Source of the DNA: Diphasiastrum complanatum
Taxonomy: Eukaryota; Streptophyta; Lycopodiopsida; Lycopodiales; Lycopodiaceae
Reading direction: 5' to 3'
Length of the DNA stretch: 64,000 nt
Assembly (NCBI GenBank): GCA_029204225.1
Contig: CM055101.1
Location: 39,719,627-39,783,626, forward strand
Shown: piece by piece, positions 10,897-22,079 of the stretch
How positions within the stretch are numbered: the first letter of the stretch is position 1
Layout of the letters: every line of letters starts with the position of its first letter
Notes under the pieces: model-generated
The model's input: the letters and a program-made list of their open reading frames with translations, nothing else
What the model was told of the DNA's origin: nothing
The model's database searches: none
Program-made: the position numbers and the translations under genes

Positions 10897-12179
10897 TCCA
10901 CTCCACCTTTATAAAATCTGATGTCCTCATCAAATGTCAGATTAAAGTAAAGATGCCTCCCGATTAAAATTAACTATACATTTGATCTACTTGGCACAGT
11001 ACTCAATTTACTGGCCACTTTTATTAACATTGAAGCTGGCACACCACAAGTCGGAGGCTCAGCTCTTTCTCCTGAAAAATCACAAAACTTGAAAATATCA
11101 CTTTGTCTGGGAAAAGCGTAGATTTTATATCGCTTACGTAAAACTCAAGAACCTTATTAACTGGTGATAAAGGCCTTTTTGTAAAATGTTCGCCCTTGTC
11201 GCTTGTGACTTTTTGACTTTGGAACTCCTTTGAGCTCCTGATTTGTCCTTGATGCACTTTGTGTTGAGCTCCCTGAGCTCCAGATTTGATCAGCTCCGCA
11301 CAGGTATCCACATACGAACTATCTCTTCGCGTTTGTTTGAAGCACCATGTCCATCGCGCAAAACTTGACTTTCACAATTCCACCACTGGTCAGTTGCCTC
11401 ACAGTCAAAAAAAGAAGTGTACATCGAGCTTGGCTTCAAGTAGCTCTCTTTGAATCAGACACATGCACCCAGAGTTTGCACTAGTCCGATCTCAATACGA
11501 ACTGTCCCTTAGCGTCCGTTCGAAATACCAAATCTCTCATGCAAGACTCAACTTTTACAGTTCCTTCATTGATCAGCTGCCTTACACGTAACACAACCCA
11601 GTGTACTCATATGTTTCCTCATCATTGCTGGTCCAGAGAAAGCCTATAACAAGCTTTCCTTCCCACAACAAAAACTTGTCAACTTATTAGGTCCAAAGTA
11701 CGCCAGTCTCCTCGTGTGAGTATGGCTAGGACACCTTGAATTTGCCCCCGATTTGATCAACTTTCATTCAAAATTTGCCCCAAGAGAGAGGTGTGTGTGA
11801 TAGTTCCCCCTCCACTTATAAAATCAGCTGACCGGACTTAGAGTAGAGGTCTTCGGACAAAAAGCGTTTCCAACACTTTGCTTCCCATCTGCTAGGATTA
11901 TGGCTCAATCCAACTTGTTGCCAACCACCCGTGCTTTACACCCGAATTCGAGCAGCATCTCTGTATCAATGATTAACCCGTACAGTTCGAATATGTCGCC
12001 TCGCACCCACAAGGCACAGACCGTGCTTTCACCTACCTAGGCAGCACTTTGCCTCATTTGCCCTACGTGCAGACAGCGCCAGGCCTGAACCGCAGGAACT
12101 GACCGTGCTTATACCTCGAGGGCAACACTTTGACTCATCAAGTCCCCCGTTATGCCGACCACCCCGACCGTGGACGCAC
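10897..12179 (-). mobile_element. Internal region of minus-strand LARD element, deleted
   Basis: This is the reverse complement of the plus-strand internal region at 13487-15716. It starts with the mirrored polypurine tract (TCCACTCCACCTTTA). About 0.7 kb corresponding to roughly 13750-14437 is deleted, and the primer-binding end and 5' LTR have been lost to the plus LTR beginning at 12180. No gag-pol domain is recognisable. Confidence 0.75.
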
Positions 12180-13376
12180 TGTTATGAAGCTACCTTTATA
12201 AGCTTTACTTCCGGCGCCACTGGCGCCAGCATTGTCCCCGGCGCCAGCAGAGCCCCTGCTGCTCCCGGCGCCACTGTGACCAGAATCCAGCCGGCGCCAA
12301 ATTCCTATGGCTGAAAATCTTTGATCGGTTCTAGCGAAGTCCAGAGAGCTCAGATCGATGTGCAATCACCTCACACGATCTAGGCATGATTAAAGGAAGT
12401 CTGGGGATCAATAAAATCTAGAGAGAGAATCCTAGAGAGAGAGAAAAATGTGCTTTACCAGCCTAGGTAAAGTGCTTGCTATGAGGGGGGGGTGCCGAAT
12501 CCCACCAATACTATAGGGGAGTGCGGGTTGCGACTCAAGGCAAGCCTCAACCAAGTCTCAGCCTCCCTTGCTGGAATGTTGTCCTGGCACTCGCCTTAGC
12601 ATGCCAGCGCCCCGGAGACTAGGGTCGGTCACACATTTGAAATGTAACCTTCTCAGATTTATCAATAAAGTGGGATTTTTCTCAAACCAACTCTGATTAC
12701 CTTCTGGGTTTCAATGTTCGGTAAAAGCGCCAGTTGTAAGGCCGCTTCAAAATTTTTAAGTTGGCACATAGTTGAGGGTCGTATCCCGGGACGTCAGCAG
12801 TATGTCGTCGGGACCATTCGGTCCGTGGCGCTAGCGGTATGCTGTTGGGACCATTTGGTCCAGGAACTGGTTGTCTCCATATCTGTCACGGCTTGTGGTT
12901 CTGAATGTTCCTTGCATGAACGTGAATAGGTTAAGCTCTTGGGGAACGGGCTCTAACCTGTCGGCTGAGTTGGATGGCTTGCTTGGGTGGAAGTTACCTG
13001 TTTATGGCTGTCCAGTCTGGCGTGGCCCCAGGTTGTCTTCCAGCGCTCGTGATGAAGCTTTCAGTTGCTTAAGTCTGATGTAAGTCAGACCGCTTGCTTG
13101 GAATGGATGTTACTCGTTTGTAACAAAGCTTCGAGTTGGTTAAGTTTGATGTATGTCGGGCGGCTTGCTTGGAGGGAAGTCACCCACATCGGGACCCCCG
13201 ATCTGGCATGGCGCCAGGTTGGATCTCAATGTTGGTTTTTGAACTTCCAGTTGGAGAAGTTTGATCGTTGTTGGCGAGTTGGCTGCTTGTATGTCAAGTG
13301 GGTTTGGATGGCAAGAGTTGAAGGCTGGGAAGCTAAGTCGTGGTTCCCGGGCTCCCTTTGGGATGTCTGCGCTACA
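12180..13376 (+). mobile_element. LARD-like 5' LTR, plus orientation
   Basis: The LTR spans 1197 bp from TGTTATGAAGC to GCTACA. It is the 5' LTR of the most complete copy: a tRNA-Met-type primer-binding site follows two bases downstream. It is nearly identical to the plus copy at 7291 over several hundred bases at a constant offset near 4859. Confidence 0.85.
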
Positions 13377-13378
13377 TG

Positions 13379-13390
13379 TGGTATCAGAGC
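13379..13390 (+). promoter_or_regulatory. Primer-binding site (initiator tRNA-Met type)
   Basis: TGGTATCAGAGC lies two bases after the LTR end. This is the standard plant LTR-retrotransposon PBS complementary to the 3' end of initiator methionine tRNA. Confidence 0.9.
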
Positions 13391-15702
13391 CGACTGGCCG
13401 GTCAGCTATGCGGATCTCACGGAAATGGCCACTGTTTGGGGTTCATCAAGACAATTGTTGTGCAAGGTGCTGCCCACAGTGTAAGCACGGGTGCGTCCCC
13501 GGTCGGGGTAGTCAGCAGAACGGGGGACTTGATGAGTCAAGGTGCTACCCTTGAGGTGTAAGCACAGTCAGTTCTCGCGGTTCGGGCTTGGCGCTGTCTG
13601 CACGTAGGACAGATGAGACAGTGTGCTGCCATTAGGTTGGTGTAAGCACGGTCTGTGCCTTGTGGGGTGCGGGGCGACATATTCGAACTGTATGGGTTAA
13701 CCATTGATACAGAGATGCTGCTCGAATTCGGGTGTAAAGCACAGGTGGTTAGCTGCCGGTGCGGGATAGTTGCCGATCGTTTAGCTATAAGGGCTATCGA
13801 CCAAAAAGTGATGGGGCGTGACTGAGGCAATGTGCTGCTTAATGGTGAAAGCACGGATAGTTGGAGGGGTGTCATATGTGGGCTGATTCTGTGATCGATT
13901 TGTATGGACGCGGCCAGGCAAAGGTCCGTTGGCAGGACCATCTCAAAGGAGGACCTTGTCTTTGTTACTTGTTAGTAAACCTCCCTGAGTGTCTTACTTG
14001 TATGTATTCGTGGTGAGTCTTAGTACTCGTGCTTTTCCTGGTTTGCATGATTGCTTGTGATACAAGGAGCTGATGGCTCGAGAAGGAACCTTTCTTTTGA
14101 AGGCTGACAGCAGCAAACAAAGAGGACTACAGAATCTGTGGGGCGAATTTGTAGTTCAAGTACTCGCACGTGAACGGCAACGAAACGACTCAATGTTTGC
14201 AAAGGATGGATGGCTAGCCTGTTTCTTGGGTTAGTTTCATTTGCGACAACGCCCACCAGACGCAAGCAAGAAGTCAAAAGTTGGAAAGGGCAATTTCAGG
14301 GGAGATCTTCTATGGAGCAGTTGGTCTTCATTTTGGGACGGCCACCTTCGGAACTGAAACTCACTGAGCATGGGTGATATCCAGTATCAGTTGGATTTTT
14401 CCTCAAAGGGAAAAGACTAGGATCCTCTTCAGAGATGGGCAACAAGTTGGATCGAGCCATAATCCTAGCAGATGGGAAGCAAAGTGTTGGAAACACTTTT
14501 TGTCCGAAGAACTCTACTGTAAGTCCGATCAACTGATTTTAAAAGTGGAGGGGAACTATCACACACACCTCTCTCTTGGGGCAGATTTTGAATGAAAGTT
14601 GATCAAAACGGGGGCAAATTCAAGGTGACCTAGCCATACTCACACAAGGAGACTGGCGAACTTTGGACCTAATAAGTTGACAAGTTTTTGTTGTGGGAAG
14701 GAAAGCTTGTTATAGGCTTTCTCTGGACCAGCAATGATGAGGAAACATATGAGTACACTGGGTTGTGTTACGTGTAAGGCAGCTGATCAATGAAGGAACT
14801 GTGAAAGTTGAGTCTTGCATGAGAGACTTGGTATTTCGAACGGGCGCTAAGGGACAGTTCGTATTGAGATCGGACTAGTGCAAACTCTGGGTGCATGTGT
14901 CTGATTCAAAGAGAGCTACTTGAAGCCAAGCTCGATGTACACTTCTTGTTTTGACTGTGAGGCAACTGACCAGTTATGGAATTGTGAAAGTCAAGTTTTG
15001 CGCGATGGACATGGTGCTTCAAACAAATGTGAAGAGATAGTTCATATGCGGATCAAACTGGTGCGACCCTTTGGCTTTCCACGAGGTCAATGATTACATT
15101 TGGACTGATTCAAAGAGCTACTTCAAGCTAAGTGAGAGGTGCATTGCGGAGTACTCAATTTTTGCCTACCTTAAAGAGCCAAGAAGGAAAAGTATCAAGA
15201 TCAGGCTAGGACAAGGAGAGAAATCAAGGTGCAGAAGCAATAAAACACGGAGTGGACCATAAAGTGGGCAATCAAACGATACATCCTTTGGCTCAGGGAG
15301 CCTTGATACCTGTGCGGAACTGATCAAATGTGGAGCTCAGGGAGCTCAACACAAAGTGCATCAAGGACAAATCAGGAGCTCAAAGGAGTTCCAAAGTCAA
15401 AAAGTCAGAAGCGACAGGGGCAAACATTTCACAAAAAGGCCTCTATCACCAGTTAATAAGGTTTTTGGGTTTTACAAAAGCGATATAAAATCTACGCTTT
15501 TCCCAGACAAAGAGATATTTTCAAGTTATGTAATTTTTCAGTACAAAAAGCTAAGCCTCCGACTTGTGGTGTGCCAGCTTCAATGTTAATAAAAAGTGGC
15601 CAGTAAATTGAGTACTCTGCCAAGTACCTTAAATGTATATTTATTTTAATTGGGCGACACATTTACTTTAATCTGACATCTGATGAGGACATCAGATTTT
15701 AT

Positions 15703-15716
15703 AAAGGTGGGGTGGA
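15703..15716 (+). promoter_or_regulatory. Polypurine tract of LARD element
   Basis: AAAGGTGGGGTGGA directly precedes the 3' LTR start TGTTGTAAAGC. Its mirror image sits beside the minus-strand LTR at 10897. Confidence 0.75.
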
Positions 15717-16200
15717 TGTTGTAAAGCTACTTTTATAAGCTTTACTTCCGGCGCCAGCATTGTCCCCGGCGCCAGCAGCGCCCCTGCTGCTCCCGGTGCC
15801 AATGGCGCTGGCGTCGCTCACGGCACCACTGTGACCAGAATTCAACCGGCGCCAAGTTCCTAAGGCTGAAAATCTTTGATTGGTTCTAGCGAAGTCCAGA
15901 GAGCTCAGATTGATGTGCAATCACCTCACACAATCTAGGCATGATTAAAGGAAGCCTGGGGATCAATAAAATCTAGAGAGAGAAAATTCTAGAGAGAGAG
16001 AAACGTGCTTTACGAGCCTGGATAGAGTGCTTGCTATGAGGGGGGGTGCCGAATCCCACCAATACTATAGGGGAGTGAGGGTTGCGACTCAGGGCGAGCT
16101 CCAACCAAGTCTCAGCCTCCCTTGCTGGAATGTTGTCCTGGCACTCGCCTTGGCATGCCAGCGCCCCGGAGACTAGGGTCGGTCACACACTTGAAATGTA
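15717..16200 (+). mobile_element. Truncated 3' LTR of LARD element
   Basis: It begins TGTTGTAAAGC with the GGCGCC-rich module and follows the LTR until CTTGAAATGTA, where it breaks into copia-derived sequence. About 0.7 kb of the LTR is missing. Confidence 0.8.
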
Positions 16201-17135
16201 AAAGGGCTAGATCCAAGATTGATCTAGGTTTGGTTGGGAGGCTTGCTCCTACATGTCTCTTGTTGTGTTTACCTATCCTCCTCTTAGGGATTTTTCCTAG
16301 TGGTCTTTGCAGTGACAGTAAGCCAGTTTCTAAACCTGTGGAGGTTGGTAAGAAGTTACCTAATCAGGATGCAAATACACTAGTTGATGCTACATTGTTT
16401 TATCAATTAGTTGGTTCTTTAATCTATTTTACAACTACGCGTCTTGGTATAAGCTATGTTGTAAGCTTGATAAGTCAATTCATGGCTACACCTAGGGAAA
16501 CAAATTGCAGGCCGCAAAGAGAATTCTTCATTATATTTCGAGAACACCCACCCATGGATTGTTGTGTAAGAGACAACATGCTTGACAAGTTTTACAAGGC
16601 TATGTAGACCAGATTGGGTAGGTTGTATGGATGACATAAGATCCACCACTTGCTACATTTTTTATTTTGGCGATGGTACGTTTTCTTGGTCCAGCAAAAA
16701 CATGAAACAATCGCTCTTTTTATGACAGAAGACGAATACAAAGCTCTATGCTTAGCTATGCAAGAAGTAGTTTGGCTAAGAAGGATCATGAAAGATATTG
16801 GCATCTTGCAGAGTAAGCTTTTAATGATCAAGTGTGATAGCCAAAATATCATTCAACTAGCTAAAAATCATGTATTTCATGCACGCACTAAACATACAGA
16901 GATCAAATATCATTTCATTAAGTGTGATAGCCAAAATATCATTCGACTAGCTAAAAATCATGTATTTCATGCACGCACTAAACATACAGAGATCAAATAT
17001 CATTTCATTAGAAAAAAGTTGTTATCTGGTGAGATTGATGTAGTGCATTATAGGACTAAAGCTAGCAAATATACTCACTAAAATTTTAAATGCTGATAAA
17101 TTGGAGTTTTTTAGACAAAAGAACAACGTATGTAA
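16201..17135 (+). pseudogene. Ty1/copia pol fragment (RT end and RNase H)
   Basis: This is degraded copia pol. YQLVGSLIYFTTTR (about 16400-16440) is the RT C-terminal block. DWVGCMDDIRSTT and GTFSWSSK (about 16610-16700) are the RNase H entry, in another frame. MTEDEYKALCLAMQEVVWLR (from 16722) replaces the usual SSTEAEY block. HARTKHTEIKYHFI (about 16880) is the RNase H C-terminal box, and an ILTKILNADKLEFF-like end follows near 17100. Frameshifts and stops make it non-functional. A 90-bp segment is duplicated in frame. The 5' part of pol is absent because the fragment abuts a LARD LTR. Confidence 0.8.
16831..17010 (+). repeat. 90-bp tandem duplication in copia RNase H
   Basis: Two adjacent copies (16831-16920 and 16921-17010) differ at about one base (ATTCAACTAG versus ATTCGACTAG). 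Being 30 codons long, the duplication keeps the frame and doubles the HARTKHTEIKYHFI box. Confidence 0.95.
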
Positions 17136-17542
17136 AATAAACTAAAGCTTACACGAGAGTATTAAAAATAGTAAACCCGATTTATTTCATAATCTGATGT
17201 ACATTTTTAGTTTTAGTAATTTTTCGACGTTTGCTTATGTGACAGTTGTCTCATAACATGATCCATTTTACCATGCAGCAGAATCACCCGAAAAGTGAGT
17301 GTCTATATATGTAGTATTTTTCCCTCTTTGACTAATATATAGTTGTAAAGAGTTGCTTGGGTGATGGTACACTACTTTCTTTTGTTTATGTGATTATGAT
17401 GGTTGATAGGTTGTGAGATTATTGCAAGATTGATCTTCTACACTTGGACATAGGGGGTGGACCTAATTTTAGTAATAGCCGAATAGGACCATGTGGACTG
17501 ATGACCACATGCATGTGGTACAAGCATGTGTATTACATGCAT

Positions 17543-17833
17543 GCATTAGAGAAAAATGGACAAAGAATGGGCCCTACAAGAAATGACATGTAGGAGAGAG
17601 ATACATAATAAATTGATTAGAATAACATGTTTGTAACTTTTTTATGCATCTCCCTGTGTACTATTTTTAATGCAAACCAATCTAACTAGCATTAGAGAAA
17701 AATGGACAAAGAATGGGCCCTACAAGGAATGACACGTAGGAGAGAGATACATAATAAATTAATTAGAATAACGTGTTCGTAACTTCTTTATGCATCTCCC
17801 TGTACTATTTTTAATGCAAACCAATCTAACTAT
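17543..17833. repeat. 146-bp tandem duplication
   Basis: Two adjacent copies (17543-17688 and 17689-17833) each start GCATTAGAGAAAAATGGAC and end CAAACCAATCTAACTA, with scattered substitutions. They lie downstream of the copia fragment. A purine-rich ATAGGGGG near 17450 could be a polypurine tract, in which case this is LTR sequence, but I could not confirm it. Confidence 0.9.
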
Positions 17834-19777
17834 TATAGTCACATAAAAAATAACTTATGCTTAATCATAGTTAACCACAGTTGAAATGTTAAATTACTCT
17901 CTCTCAATATTTGGAAAAATTCAAAAAACAACATTTACAAACAATAAAGGTGGAAATTTTAAAAACCAACACCCATTCAAAGATGTGGCTGCCACCTCTC
18001 CAAAGATGAACATTTGCTTGCCGCAATCTCCATCTCCAAAGACGATATGGCATGTCCATATATTCAGATGAGTTTTCTACTATATTTGATCTTATTTTAC
18101 TTTTTATTCATATCTTATTGTCATCGTACTGTTTATTACTTTTTTTCTATAATGACTAAGCTTTATCATCTTCATGCGGATCTTCTTGCAGAGTATGGTC
18201 CTCTTCGAACAAGGAATTTCAAAGAATCAAAATTGTCAACTTCTAAGATGATCCATCGTAGGGAAGAAAAACTAAATCATTTGGATTTTGTTCATTGGAA
18301 ACATATTCCTATTGATCCACATACATTAAAACATCATGATTTCCACTCAATTACCCAGTTGATAATTTGTATGTGGTGCTATGAAAAATGTGGTCATTTA
18401 AGTTAGTGTGAGAACTTGAAAACATATGGTAATGCATATTCAATGCAAAGAATATATTTTTTAAAAGAAAAAATGAAGCAAATATCAAGGGAGTATCATG
18501 AAACACAGATGAACTTGAAAAACTAATTGGAGAACAAAAAAAGTCCTCAAAAAACGGACTAAAATAGTACACATTTCTTTGAGTGAGCACAAATAGTAAT
18601 GATGATATGAAGTATATTGCTCAAAGGGAGGTTCATAATATGACAATTCCAACAATTCCTTTATTGATATTAATCAGTTGTTCATATTTCCTAATAGAAT
18701 TTTATAGCATTACATTAAATGAGAAAGTGAATAGTGGTTCTAAAGTTGGATGAATTTGAGATTCTTAAAGGACAAAAAATGGAGAGAGTTAGTCTTACAA
18801 TCATGAATGGAGCACTTTCAAATTCAAAACATAAGGCATATTTCAACTTCAGTGTCTAATCAAAAAATGATATTTGGTGGTTGGCAGCTTTTCAGATAAA
18901 GTTGATTTTGTGTGAATTTCATGTAAACAATATTCTTTGTATTAATATTATTATTAACTTCTATGTTCTATAGGTCTATGGTTATTTCTTAGAGTCCAAA
19001 CATTGCATATAAGTTTTTCACTATTATTTTATCCAATGTAGAAACCCTAATTTCTGTTATGCTAATTTGAAGGTGATTTTTTCAGTATCAAATTCAAGCA
19101 AAGAGTAGTATTAGGTTGAAAGACCTAAATAATGCTCAAGAACAAACTGAATGTTTTCGGTTTATTAGTACCCAACCAACTCTTAGAATTGTGAACATAG
19201 TAGCACATGTGTCAAAAAGTAGGGTAGGTGTAGTATAATACCTAAATACGTGCTGAAGATTCTTCTTGAGAGTTAGTCATGATCATCTTGCTAATGTGGT
19301 AAGTCGCAAACCCTTCTAGTATCGGTACCGAAGAGCAATATATCATGTTAACACCATAATAACCCATATAGTAATGGTTTCAAAAGAAAACCTAGCAAAC
19401 CCTAACACCATATTCCAAGGTCATACGTATTTGCCCTAGACCTCATCTATTGATTGTAAGAATCAAGGACAACATATTACATTCGAATAGATAGTGATCT
19501 TGTTATGCCTCATTCAATGATACGGAGCTGCATAACTTCATAGACAGTAGAACATTTAGTGATTTGAAATGAGTTGAGCTTGAAACCATACTATTTTACA
19601 GCACGCCTCTACCTTTGATAGGAGTTGATCGGTAGGTATTAGAAGGGAAAATCTCCTCTCTTTTTGGGCTTTTCGGAATTGATAATGCTATCTATGATGG
19701 TATCTTACTAGTGTTCACCATTTTCTATTAGGAGTTTCATAAATTCATTCACATACTTTTTCGAGAGTTTCATAAAT
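17834..19777. other. AT-rich unassigned DNA
   Basis: Open frames around 18014-18406 show no recognised domain. The region lies between copia and CACTA remnants and is probably eroded transposon DNA. Confidence 0.4.
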
Positions 19778-21310
19778 TTATTCGCATGTGCATCGTTGAG
19801 GTAATTGTTCTGAAGGTTCTTCATTCTCATGCAAATAATTAGTCATCATCCTATTCTTTCTCCTATAAGAGTGTTTTTGTTTTTTGTGTCTCAAGGCCAC
19901 ACTTCTCTCCTTTTTAGCTTCTTCGTACTTCGAAATCCACTTGTCCATACTTCCACAGTTATATAAAATGAACATTCCAATTTTCTCGCATAATAGTATT
20001 GACAATTTTTTTATGACGCCTTTTCCTTGCGATAATTCACTTTTAACATGTTCGTCACCTTCATCACACCATAACCTTGGTGCGCTAGAACCAAAAGAGC
20101 TTGAAACAAATGCCTCATTTTTATGCTCAACCATAGAGGAATATTATAGTTAAACGTGGACCATGGTGAGGCTCGAACACCAAAAGGATTTATGCCATCC
20201 ATTGCTAAACCAAATCGTAAATGATGAGGTTTTTTTTTTAACTCGATCACAGGTGAGTCACCTAGTACAAGCATTACATCATCCTAGATTGATTCTTAAC
20301 ATGCCAATCTACAAGTTGTGCCAAAGACCTACATCAAAACAAGCATTGTAGTCGTGGAATGACAGGAAAATGATATAACACTTTTTGTGGCACTCTTGAT
20401 CCTTGCACGTCTATTCTGTACCGTGGTGTGTTATATGTTGGACATTGATCTTTTTCTGAATGCACACCCCTATATAAAATGTGGTCAATTGGACATGCAT
20501 GAATCTTTTTGTAATTCATTTACATATTTTGAGCTTCGTTTCGCGTTCTCGGCATCACATTGTCTTTTGGAAGTATTTTTTGTAATAAACTATAAAATAA
20601 TATTGTTGTTGTAAAAATGGGTGCATAACTCTATAATGCGTTTAGGGTTTATGCATACCTGAACAATGACATAACACTACTAGAACTCCATTTGTACGTA
20701 ACTTGTAGGTTTAGAAGGAGGTGTTGTTGCCAGTCGAGAAAAAGATAGTCCTAGATATAAGAGAATGTTGGCATCTTTGCGTAAGAATATTTCATTTTCA
20801 TTGTCATGCAACTCTTCACTTTCATCCATGTTCTCTCCACTCGTTGAGTGTGCATGTTCATTGTCATGGTTGGTTGTAAAATATGACTCAAACATGTCAT
20901 GCATTGCTTTGTCATGTAGTACCTTAGTATCATCATCATGAGCATCATCTTCAACTGTAATGTCTTCCTCATCATATGTTTGTAGCAATCTACTAGCTTC
21001 TTCTGTTTATTAACGGATCAAACCCATCTATTGGCATTCGATGGTGCCTAAACAAGTCGACAGAGAATGTGTTATCGAAACAAGTCAATGGTTACATAAA
21101 TATTTTAATATTAAAAAAAATTTAATAAATGTGTAAGCTTTTAAAACAAACTTCAATCCCTTTTGGATTTGATGTTTGACCATCTACTCTACTTCCATAC
21201 TTCCACAAGTGTTCATTGACATTGTGTCTTTGACACATTACATGCCCGTCACATTTGATGCAGGTGCACCACATTCGTTCTTGATAATAGTTAGCCTACA
21301 AAGAATTGCA
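19778..21310 (-). pseudogene. CACTA (En/Spm) TNP2-like transposase remnant
   Basis: On the minus strand, upstream to downstream: a transposase-associated zinc-binding-like segment with CTCIKCDGHV and VNEHLWKYG (about 21180-21310); an acidic segment ending DANILLYLGLSFSRL (20988-20680); the TNP2 signatures KKIHACPIDHILYR and VPQKVLYHFPVIPRLQ (20519-20334); then LRFGLAMDGINPFG and YNIPLWLSIK (about 20215-20110). These are diagnostic of the plant CACTA TNP2 family. Stops, frameshifts and missing blocks between them show it is dead. Element termini could not be assigned. Confidence 0.8.
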
Positions 21311-21319
21311 ATTAGGTTA

Positions 21320-22079
21320 TTTTTTGTAAAATTCGGTAATAGTTAACACAATATGGTAAATTGACTTCACACATAAATTTACCTTATTGACATTTCTACC
21401 CTTATCACAAGATTCTCCGTCTAATGAGCTACACAAACATTAATAAAAACAGTTATACTATAGCTAAGGACCATCATTACTATTTATGGCTAGAACTAAT
21501 AGAAAATTGTCGATTACGGTTCAATTGATTTTGAGGACTAGTTTTTTTAGATGAAATAGAGAGTTGATTATCTGAGACAGGGCAATTAGAGACTAGTAAG
21601 TACTATATGATTGCATGTAGCTCGATAGCTTCTAAACGTAAAAAGAATTGATGGCACTTACTAGAAATCATAGTTATTTTGGCGTTTCAAGTTGTATTAT
21701 ATATTTTTTTTATTTTGGTCCTTAGTAAAATTGTTGATCTTGAAAATGCAGGTGACTTAGGCAAGATTTCTCAACATCCACAGATATTCTCAATTATTTG
21801 TTATTATTGTTATTGTTGGTATTGTCAATGGATCACTGTATACAAGAACAAAAGTGTTTCAAAATTTTCTCAAACGTTTCAAATTGTATTCAAAATTTTA
21901 TTTGCTAAAGATGTTTCCTGAAATTGTTATTGTTGAAATGTAGGTTACATAAGCGATTTGATTATGATCCAACATTTGCAGATATTCCCATTTAATGATT
22001 CATTGTGTACGTTGCCAAAAAAAATTCTATTTTTTTGAAGACTTTTTTTTGCATCGTTGTCACATGCCTTACTACCACC
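21320..22079. other. Unassigned AT-rich DNA
   Basis: No supported gene. It lies between the CACTA remnant and an unrecognised plus-strand reading frame and may be part of the same element. Confidence 0.4.

Larger units (their letters stand above)
13377..15716 (+). mobile_element. Internal region of non-coding LARD element
   Basis: There are 2.34 kb between PBS and polypurine tract. Only short frames are open, and none shows gag, protease, reverse transcriptase, RNase H or integrase motifs. Repeated GTGTAAGCACGG-like words (13480-13870) follow the PBS. The 3' half contains a 70-80-codon frame (15356-15589) whose mirror-image copy exists at 11024-11311; shared open reading in both copies is weak support for coding. 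A non-autonomous element mobilised in trans is the simplest reading. Confidence 0.75.

Noticed and set aside
20668-20690. CACTACTAGAACTCC as the terminus of the CACTA element
   Set aside because: It lies inside the TNP2 remnant and points the wrong way for the minus-strand transposase; probably chance or a fragment of another copy.
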